A stretch of DNA of 64,000 bases from a bacterium (GTDB taxonomy: Bacteria; Bacillota; Bacilli; Lactobacillales; Streptococcaceae). Below, piece after piece: positions 58,075 to 64,000 of the stretch (position 1 is its first letter; each line of letters begins with the position of its first letter). A model generated the notes under the pieces. That model ran no database searches. It worked only from the letters and a program-made list of their open reading frames with translations, and was not told where the DNA came from. The stretch is from positions 62,001-126,000 of the forward strand of contig CAJNDF010000005.1 in assembly GCA_905221455.1 (NCBI GenBank). The letters are read 5' to 3'. The translations under genes were made by a program, and so were the position numbers.

Positions 58075-58869
58075 ATGGATTTGGGTGATAATGAGCTAAC
58101 ACTGACTCCCATACCTGGGAAAAGTGGCAAGGCTTATATGGGTAGCTATCCTGACGGGAAGCGCATCTTTGTAAAAATGAACACCTCTCCAATCCTACCT
58201 GGTCTAGCTAGAGAACAAATTGCTCCGCAATTATTATGGAGTCGCCGTTTGGCAGATGGGCGTGATATGTGTGCTCAAGAATGGTTGACAGGCAAGATAT
58301 TGACCCCCTATGATATGAATCGTAAGCAAATTGTCAATATTTTAACCCGTCTACATCGCTCACGTCCTTTGATGACGCAGTTGAGTCGGTTGGGCTATGC
58401 CATGGAAACACCTGTAGATTTATTACAGTCTTGGCAAGAAACGGCTCCAGATGCTTTGCGTAAAAATCATTTTATCAGTGAAGTGATGGCTGATTTACGT
58501 CAGACTATTCCAGGATTTAGAGAGGACTATGCGACCATTGTCCATGGAGATGTACGACATAGTAATTGGATTGAGACAGACAGTGGCTTGATTTATTTGG
58601 TAGATTGGGATTCGGTTCGCTTGACCGACCGCATGTTTGACGTGGCTCACATGCTCTGCCATTATATTCCAGAACATCAGTGGAAGGAATGGTTGACCTA
58701 CTACGGTTACAAGTACAATCAAACGGTATTAAATAAATTGTATTGGTACGGTCAATTGTCTTACTTGAGCCAGATTTCCAAGTATTATATGAACCAAGAT
58801 TTAGAAAATGTCAATCGGGAGATTCATGGCTTGCGTCACTTCCGAGACAAGTATGGAAAGAGAAGATGA
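58075..58869 (+). CDS. ccrZ: Cell cycle regulator CcrZ, choline-kinase-like fold
   Basis: 264 residues. The phosphotransferase-like motifs [10 protein letters not shown] (His157, Asp159, Asn164) and LVDWDS (Asp177) are intact. In pneumococcus CcrZ sits at the division site through FtsZ and adjusts replication initiation through DnaA; Asp159 is among the residues tested there. It is the same gene that precedes trmB in pneumococcus. ATGA overlap couples the two. Confidence 0.9.
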   Translation: MDLGDNELTLTPIPGKSGKAYMGSYPDGKRIFVKMNTSPILPGLAREQIAPQLLWSRRLADGRDMCAQEWLTGKILTPYDMNRKQIVNILTRLHRSRPLMTQLSRLGYAMETPVDLLQSWQETAPDALRKNHFISEVMADLRQTIPGFREDYATIVHGDVRHSNWIETDSGLIYLVDWDSVRLTDRMFDVAHMLCHYIPEHQWKEWLTYYGYKYNQTVLNKLYWYGQLSYLSQISKYYMNQDLENVNREIHGLRHFRDKYGKRR

Positions 58870-59501
58870 GAGTTAGAAATCGTAAAGGGGCGACAGAATT
58901 ACTAGAGGCAAATCCCCAGTATGTGGTCCTCAATCCCTTGGAAGCCAAGGGAAAATGGCGGGACTTGTTTGGAAATGATAATCCCATTCATGTGGAAGTA
59001 GGGAGTGGAAAGGGTGCCTTTGTTTCAGGTATGGCCAAACAAAACCCTGATATTAACTATATCGGGATTGATATTCAAAAGTCTGTTTTGAGTTACGCTT
59101 TGGACAAGGTGCTTGAAGTTGGAGTGCCTAATATCAAGCTTTTGTGGGTAGATGGTTCTGATTTGACAGACTACTTTGAAGATGGTGAGATCGATCGTTT
59201 GTATCTGAACTTTTCAGATCCATGGCCTAAAAAACGCCATGAAAAGCGTCGCTTGACCTACAAGACCTTCTTGGATACCTTCAAGCGCATCTTACCTGAA
59301 AATGGAGAAATTCATTTCAAGACGGATAACCGTGGCTTATTTGAGTATAGCCTAGTGAGTTTTTCTCAGTATGGTATGAAGCTCAACGGTGTCTGGCTAG
59401 ACTTGCATGCTAGTGATTTTGAAGGCAATGTCATGACAGAATACGAGCAAAAATTCTCAAACAAGGGTCAAGTTATCTACCGAGTTGAGGCAGAATTTTA
59501 A
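58866..59501 (+). CDS. trmB: tRNA (guanine46-N7)-methyltransferase
   Basis: 211 residues from the ATG at 58866, overlapping the ccrZ stop. The SAM site is [10 protein letters not shown] (about 43-52), and the family motif [16 protein letters not shown] (about 115-130) identifies TrmB. It forms m7G46 in tRNA. The long upstream extension of the frame lies inside ccrZ and is not coding. Confidence 0.94.
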   Translation: MRVRNRKGATELLEANPQYVVLNPLEAKGKWRDLFGNDNPIHVEVGSGKGAFVSGMAKQNPDINYIGIDIQKSVLSYALDKVLEVGVPNIKLLWVDGSDLTDYFEDGEIDRLYLNFSDPWPKKRHEKRRLTYKTFLDTFKRILPENGEIHFKTDNRGLFEYSLVSFSQYGMKLNGVWLDLHASDFEGNVMTEYEQKFSNKGQVIYRVEAEF

Positions 59502-59558
59502 GAAATAGCCTGAAATCAGGCGGTATAAGTGCTTTTGCTTTACATAAGTTGGCAAACG

Positions 59559-59567
59559 TGCTATACT
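59559..59567 (+). promoter_or_regulatory. Extended -10 promoter of the rimP-nusA-infB operon
   Basis: TGCTATACT about 60 bases before the rimP start; a leader hairpin GAGGCG/CGCCTC follows at 59590-59613. Confidence 0.65.
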
Positions 59568-59627
59568 AAGAGTAAGAATATGAGAAAGTGAGGCGGGGAA
59601 ATATCTTCGCCTCTTGCTTATGAGGAG

Positions 59628-60107
59628 GTGGACGCAATCGCAACAATCGTAGAATTAGTCAGAGAAGTTGTAGAACCTGTCATCCAAGCACCTTTTGAAC
59701 TCGTGGATATCGAGTATGGAAAGATTGGCAGTGACATGATTCTCAGTATTTTTGTAGATAAACCTGAAGGAATTACCTTGAACGACACGGCAGACTTGAC
59801 AGAAATTATCAGTCCTGTCCTAGACACCATCAAGCCAGATCCCTTCCCAGAACAATATTTCCTAGAAATTACCAGTCCAGGCTTGGAACGTCCTTTGAAA
59901 ACCAAGGATGCCGTTGCTGGAGCGGTTGGGAAATACATCCATGTCGGGCTCTACCAAGCTATCGATAAGCAAAAGGTCTTTGAAGGAACCTTGTTGGCCT
60001 TCGAAGAGGATGAGTTGACCATGGAATATATGGACAAGACACGTAAGAAAACTGTCCAAATTCCATACAGTTTAGTATCAAAAGCACGTTTAGCAGTTAA
60101 ATTATAG
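59628..60107 (+). CDS. rimP: Ribosome maturation factor RimP
   Basis: 159 residues if GTG at 59628 is the start, the length commonly annotated. The two RimP domains (about 8-85 and 88-158) include [11 protein letters not shown] (about 81-91). It assists 30S assembly. The AGGAGG at 59623-59628 overlaps the GTG, leaving no spacing; the next in-frame codons give no ATG, only an ATC at 59637 with ideal 8-base spacing. It leads the rimP-nusA-ylxR-ylxQ-infB operon. Confidence 0.9.
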   Translation: MDAIATIVELVREVVEPVIQAPFELVDIEYGKIGSDMILSIFVDKPEGITLNDTADLTEIISPVLDTIKPDPFPEQYFLEITSPGLERPLKTKDAVAGAVGKYIHVGLYQAIDKQKVFEGTLLAFEEDELTMEYMDKTRKKTVQIPYSLVSKARLAVKL

Positions 60108-60150
60108 AAAAAGAAAGGATAGCTTTTGAGGATTCAAAAGTGAAGAAAAC

Positions 60151-61287
60151 ATGAGTAAAGAAATGCTAGAGGCCTTCCGCATTTTGGAAGAAGACAAGGG
60201 AATCAAAAAAGAAGATATCATCGACGCAGTAGTAGAGTCGCTTCGTTCCGCTTATCGCAGACGCTATGGTCAATCAGACAGCGTAGCTATTGACTTCAAC
60301 GAAAAAACAGGTGACTTTACAGTTTATACTGTCCGTGAAGTTGTTGATGAAGTATTTGATAGCCGTTTGGAAATCAGCTTGAAAGATGCTCTTGCCATTA
60401 ATTCAGCCTATGAGCTTGGTGACAAAATCAAGTTTGAAGAAGCACCTGCTGAGTTTGGTCGTGTAGCAGCCCAATCTGCCAAACAAACCATCATGGAAAA
60501 AATGCGCAAGCAAACCCGTGCCATCACTTATAATACTTATAAAGAACATGAGCAAGAAATCATGTCAGGTACTGTAGAACGCTTTGACAACCGCTTCATC
60601 TATGTCAACCTTGGTAGCATTGAAGCCCAATTGTCAAAACAAGACCAAATTCCTGGAGAAGTTTTTGCTTCTCACGACCGTATCGAAGTATATGTTTACA
60701 AGGTTGAAGACAATCCTCGTGGTGTGAATGTCTTTGTTAGCCGTAGCCACCCAGAAATGATCAAACGCTTGATGGAGCAAGAAATTCCAGAAGTTTATGA
60801 CGGAACGGTTGAAATCATGAGCGTGGCCCGTGAAGCTGGTGACCGTACGAAGGTTGCAGTTCGTAGCCACAATCCAAACGTGGATGCTATCGGTACAATC
60901 GTTGGACGTGGTGGTGCTAATATCAAGAAGATTACCAGCAAATTCCACCCAGCTCGCTACGATGCTAAGAATGACCGCATGGTACCAATCGAAGAAAATA
61001 TCGACGTTATCGAGTGGGTAGCAGATCCAGCCGAATTTATTTACAATGCCATCGCTCCTGCTGAAGTTGACCAAGTTATCTTTGACGAAAACGACAGCAA
61101 GCGTGCCTTGGTAGTTGTTCCAGATAACAAGCTTTCTCTTGCTATCGGTCGTCGTGGACAAAACGTTCGCTTGGCAGCTCACTTGACTGGTTACCGTATC
61201 GATATCAAGTCTGCTAGCGAATTTGAAGCCATGGAAGACGCTGCTTCAGTAGATTTGGAAGCAGAAAACGATACTGTAGAAGAATAA
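60151..61287 (+). CDS. nusA: Transcription termination/antitermination factor NusA
   Basis: 378 residues. Order: N-terminal RNA polymerase-binding domain (about 1-125), S1 domain (about 132-200), then two KH domains (about 205-345, with GRGGANIKK and IGRRGQNVRLA). The C-terminal acidic repeats of proteobacterial NusA are absent, as usual in Firmicutes; the protein ends in an acidic tail. It modulates pausing, termination and rRNA antitermination. Confidence 0.96.
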   Translation: MSKEMLEAFRILEEDKGIKKEDIIDAVVESLRSAYRRRYGQSDSVAIDFNEKTGDFTVYTVREVVDEVFDSRLEISLKDALAINSAYELGDKIKFEEAPAEFGRVAAQSAKQTIMEKMRKQTRAITYNTYKEHEQEIMSGTVERFDNRFIYVNLGSIEAQLSKQDQIPGEVFASHDRIEVYVYKVEDNPRGVNVFVSRSHPEMIKRLMEQEIPEVYDGTVEIMSVAREAGDRTKVAVRSHNPNVDAIGTIVGRGGANIKKITSKFHPARYDAKNDRMVPIEENIDVIEWVADPAEFIYNAIAPAEVDQVIFDENDSKRALVVVPDNKLSLAIGRRGQNVRLAAHLTGYRIDIKSASEFEAMEDAASVDLEAENDTVEE

Positions 61288-61308
61288 AAGCTGCTAGAGG
61301 AGGGAAAG

Positions 61309-61602
61309 ATGAAAACGAGAAAAATCCCTTTGCGCAAGTCTGTTGTCTCTAATGAAGTGATTGATAAGCGTGATTTGCTCCGTATTGTCAAGAACAAGGA
61401 AGGACAAGTCTTTATTGATCCTACGGGCAAGGCCAATGGCCGCGGCGCTTATATCAAATTAGACAATGCAGAAGCCCTAGAGGCGAAAAAGAAGAAGGTC
61501 TTTAACCGTAGCTTTAGCATGGAAGTGGAAGAAAGCTTTTATGACGAGTTGATCGCCTATGTGGATCACAAAGTGAAAAGAAGAGAGTTAGGACTTGAAT
61601 AA
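61309..61602 (+). CDS. ylxR: YlxR family nucleic-acid-binding protein (RnpM)
   Basis: 97 residues. The family core PLRKSVVSNE...KRDLLRIV...DPTGKANGRGAYI is complete and basic. In B. subtilis the protein binds and inhibits RNase P and was named RnpM. It overlaps ylxQ by eight bases and sits in the conserved nusA-infB operon. Confidence 0.92.
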   Translation: MKTRKIPLRKSVVSNEVIDKRDLLRIVKNKEGQVFIDPTGKANGRGAYIKLDNAEALEAKKKKVFNRSFSMEVEESFYDELIAYVDHKVKRRELGLE

Positions 61603-61894
61603 GCAAAAGATAAGCAATCTCTTGGGACTCGCTCAGCGAGCAGGCCGAATCACATCGGGTGAAGAATTGGTAGTCAAGGCCATTCAAGACGGCAAGGCCA
61701 AGTTGGTCTTTCTAGCCCATGATGCTGGACCCAATCTGACCAAGAAGATTCAAGATAAAAGTCACTATTATCAAGTAGAAATTGTAACCGTGTTTTCAAC
61801 ACTGGAATTAAGCATAGCAGTCGGGAAATCAAGAAAGGTTTTGGCTGTGACAGATGCTGGATTTACAAAGAAAATGAGGTCTCTTATGGAATAG
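61595..61894 (+). CDS. ylxQ: L7Ae-family ribosomal protein YlxQ
   Basis: 99 residues, L7Ae/L30e/S12e fold, with [16 protein letters not shown] near the start and VLAVTDAGF near the end. Relatives bind kink-turn RNA; the target in the cell is not settled. It starts inside ylxR and is followed by infB after 16 bases. Confidence 0.92.
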   Translation: MNKQKISNLLGLAQRAGRITSGEELVVKAIQDGKAKLVFLAHDAGPNLTKKIQDKSHYYQVEIVTVFSTLELSIAVGKSRKVLAVTDAGFTKKMRSLME

Positions 61895-61910
61895 AAGAGG
61901 AGGACATGAT

Positions 61911-64000
61911 TTGTCTAAGAAAAGATTGTACGAAATCGCAAAAGAACTTGGAAAAGAAAGTAAAGAAGTTGTAGCGCGTGCAAAAGAGTTGGGCTTGGAT
62001 GTGAAAAGCCACTCATCAAGTGTGGAAGAAGCTGTCGCTGCAAAAATCGCTGCTAGCTTTAAGTCTGCAGTTACTCCGAAATCAGAAGAAAAATCGGTAG
62101 CACCAAAAGCAAGTGCAGAAAAGAAAGCCGAAAAATCTGAGCCAGCTAAACCAGCTGTAGCCAAGGAAGAGGCAAAAGCGGCTGAGCCAGTCGTTCCTAA
62201 AACAGAAAAAGTAGCAGCTAAACCGCAAAGCCGTAATTTCAAGGCTGAGCGTGAAGCCCGTGCCAAAGAGCAGGCAGAGCGACGTAAGCAAAATAAGGGC
62301 AATGACCGTGACCAACAACAAAACGGCAACCGTCAGAAAAACGACGGCCGTAATGGTGGAAAACAAGGTCAAGGCAACCGCGACAACCGTCGCTTTAATG
62401 ATCAAGCTAAAAAACATCAAGGTCAGCAAAATCGTGGAAACGATCGCCGTCAGCAAGAGGACAAACGTCCAAATCAAGCGGCTCCACGCATTGACTTTAA
62501 AGCCCGTGCAGCGGCATTGAAAGCAGAGCAAAATGCAGAGTACGCTCGTTCAAGCGAGGAACGTTTCAAGCAGACTCAGGCTGCCAAAGAAGCCTTGGCT
62601 CAAGCTAACAAACGCAAGGAACCAGAGGAAATCTTTGAAGAGGTTGCTAAGTTAGCTGAACAAGCGCAACAAGCACAGCAAGTTCAAGCAGTGGTTGAAG
62701 TCGTCCCTGAGAAAAAAGAACCTGCAGTGGATACACGTCGTAAAAAACAAGCTCGACCAGACAAAAATCGTGACGATTATGATCACGAAGAAGATGGTCC
62801 TAGAAAACAACAAAAGAATCGAAGTAGTCAAAATCAAGTGAGAAATCAAAAGAATAGTAACTGGAATAACAACAAAAAGAATAAAAAAGGCAATAACAAG
62901 AACAACCGTAATCAGGCTCCAAAACCTGTTACAGAACGTAAATTCCATGAATTGCCAACAGAATTTGAATATACAGATGGTATGACCGTTGCGGAAATCG
63001 CAAAACGTATCAAACGTGAACCAGCTGAAATCGTTAAGAAACTCTTTATGATGGGTGTCATGGCCACACAAAACCAATCCTTGGATGGGGAAACCATTGA
63101 ACTCCTCATGGTGGATTATGGTATCGAAGCCAAACAAAAGGTTGAAGTGGATAATGCCGACATCGAACGTTTCTTTGTCGAAGATGGTTATCTCAATGAA
63201 GATGAATTGGTTGAGCGTCCACCAGTTGTAACTATCATGGGACACGTTGACCATGGTAAGACAACCCTCCTAGATACCCTTCGTAATTCTCGTGTTGCAA
63301 CAGGTGAAGCAGGTGGTATCACTCAGCATATCGGTGCTTACCAAATCGTGGAAAATGGCAAGAAGATTACCTTCCTTGATACACCAGGACACGCGGCCTT
63401 TACATCGATGCGTGCGCGTGGTGCATCTGTTACCGATATTACCATCTTGGTCGTTGCAGCCGACGACGGGGTTATGCCTCAGACTATTGAAGCCATCAAC
63501 CACTCAAAAGCGGCCAACGTTCCAATTATCGTAGCTATCAACAAGATTGATAAACCAGGTGCCAACCCAGAACGCGTTATCGGTGAATTGGCAGAGCATG
63601 GGGTTATGTCAACAGCTTGGGGTGGAGATTCTGAATTTGTTGAAATCTCAGCTAAATTCAACCAAAACATTGAAGAATTGTTGGAAACAGTCCTTCTTGT
63701 GGCTGAAATCCAAGAACTCAAGGCAGATCCAACAGTTCGTGCGATCGGTACAGTTATCGAAGCTCGCTTGGATAAAGGAAAAGGTGCGGTCGCAACCCTT
63801 CTTGTACAACAAGGTACCTTGAATGTCCAAGACCCAATCGTTGTCGGAAATACCTTCGGTCGTGTCCGTGCTATGACCAATGACCTTGGTCGTCGTGTTA
63901 AGGTTGCAGGTCCATCAACACCAGTTTCAATCACAGGTTTGAACGAAGCGCCAATGGCAGGTGACCACTTTGCCGTTTACGAAGATGAAAAATCTGCGCG
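61911..64000 (+). CDS. infB: Translation initiation factor IF-2, 3' end outside the window
   Basis: About 696 residues visible, cut by the window end. The start is TTG at 61911, seven bases behind AGGAGG; a nearby ATG is out of frame. An IF2_N domain (about 1-55) is followed by a long low-complexity, Lys/Asn/Gln/Arg-rich linker (about 60-345). Next come a second IF2_N domain (about 355-410) and the GTPase domain from about 440, with G1 GHVDHGKT, G3 DTPGHAAF and G4 NKID. It brings initiator tRNA to the 30S subunit. The long opposing open frames within it are composition artefacts. Confidence 0.95.
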   Translation, partial: MSKKRLYEIAKELGKESKEVVARAKELGLDVKSHSSSVEEAVAAKIAASFKSAVTPKSEEKSVAPKASAEKKAEKSEPAKPAVAKEEAKAAEPVVPKTEKVAAKPQSRNFKAEREARAKEQAERRKQNKGNDRDQQQNGNRQKNDGRNGGKQGQGNRDNRRFNDQAKKHQGQQNRGNDRRQQEDKRPNQAAPRIDFKARAAALKAEQNAEYARSSEERFKQTQAAKEALAQANKRKEPEEIFEEVAKLAEQAQQAQQVQAVVEVVPEKKEPAVDTRRKKQARPDKNRDDYDHEEDGPRKQQKNRSSQNQVRNQKNSNWNNNKKNKKGNNKNNRNQAPKPVTERKFHELPTEFEYTDGMTVAEIAKRIKREPAEIVKKLFMMGVMATQNQSLDGETIELLMVDYGIEAKQKVEVDNADIERFFVEDGYLNEDELVERPPVVTIMGHVDHGKTTLLDTLRNSRVATGEAGGITQHIGAYQIVENGKKITFLDTPGHAAFTSMRARGASVTDITILVVAADDGVMPQTIEAINHSKAANVPIIVAINKIDKPGANPERVIGELAEHGVMSTAWGGDSEFVEISAKFNQNIEELLETVLLVAEIQELKADPTVRAIGTVIEARLDKGKGAVATLLVQQGTLNVQDPIVVGNTFGRVRAMTNDLGRRVKVAGPSTPVSITGLNEAPMAGDHFAVYEDEKSA

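Noticed and set aside
60634..61182. 182-residue open frame on the minus strand inside nusA
   Set aside because: It mirrors nusA codons, has no binding site and no recognisable protein features; a shadow of a GC-balanced, highly expressed gene.
62082..63254. Long minus-strand open frames inside infB
   Set aside because: Low-complexity antisense of the Lys/Asn/Gln-rich IF-2 linker; hydrophobic composition is an artefact of the opposite strand.

Overview
The window is low-GC firmicute chromosome, and nearly every gene is typical of a mitis-group Streptococcus (S. pneumoniae, S. mitis, S. oralis and relatives). The markers are the endA/epuA/murA block, the amiACDEF oligopeptide permease, treR-treP-treC, rdgB with its streptococcal N-terminal extension, pptAB, a blp-type locus, ccrZ-trmB, two BOX repeats and a pneumococcal-style hrcA-grpE-dnaK-dnaJ cluster. 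Most genes read rightward. yidC-acyP, treR, galE, the Na/Pi transporter, the pair behind dnaJ, blpT and one tRNA read leftward.

Layout. 0-2.4 kb: end of an ABC-2 permease, then a two-component system. 2.6-12.8 kb: yidC and acyP, a TrmH-type methyltransferase, a BI-1 protein, asnA, rsmD-coaD-PDZ/Lon protease, murA-epuA-endA and a CNNM/CorC protein. 13-19.7 kb: tRNA-Cys and the ami operon. 19.7-22.8 kb: a long structured leader and an aromatic amino acid ABC transporter. 22.8-27.5 kb: trehalose regulator, PTS transporter and hydrolase. 27.5-33.7 kb: an overlapping housekeeping chain from murI and rdgB to xerD-like, scpAB, rluB and yidD. 33.7-36.8 kb: galE, pepA and an immunity-like gene, bracketed by two BOX elements in opposite orientation. 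36.8-42.4 kb: Na/Pi transporter, pgk, an ArAE membrane protein, glnR-glnA. 42.4-44 kb: PadR with two DUF2812 membrane proteins. 44-50.7 kb: heat-shock cluster with CIRCE operators. 50.7-58 kb: pptAB and a reduced blp locus. 58-64 kb: ccrZ-trmB and rimP-nusA-ylxR-ylxQ-infB, with infB cut by the window end.

The most striking signal is the 260-base leader at 19841-20098, in front of the trpX-type transporter. A strong promoter drives a 19-codon ORF with five Phe/Tyr codons among six near its end. It is followed by seven RNA segments that can pair in a chain (0:1, 1:2, 2:3, 3:4, 4:5, 5:6), where 5:6 is an intrinsic terminator. Segment 0 begins on the base after the leader stop codon, so a ribosome reaching the stop would favour termination and one stalled on aromatic codons would favour read-through. 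This looks like ribosome-mediated attenuation, not a T-box.

The second notable region is the blp locus. It keeps blpT, blpR, blpH and a row of small membrane or immunity-type proteins, plus three 21-bp-spaced direct repeats that look like BlpR operators. I find no pheromone gene, no peptidase/exporter pair and no double-glycine bacteriocin. It reads as an eavesdropping, immunity-only version. Other points are three genes whose extended -10 boxes sit 6-7 bases before the start codon (probable leaderless mRNAs), a Xer-like protein missing catalytic residues, and a 110-bp inverted-repeat element between grpE and dnaK.
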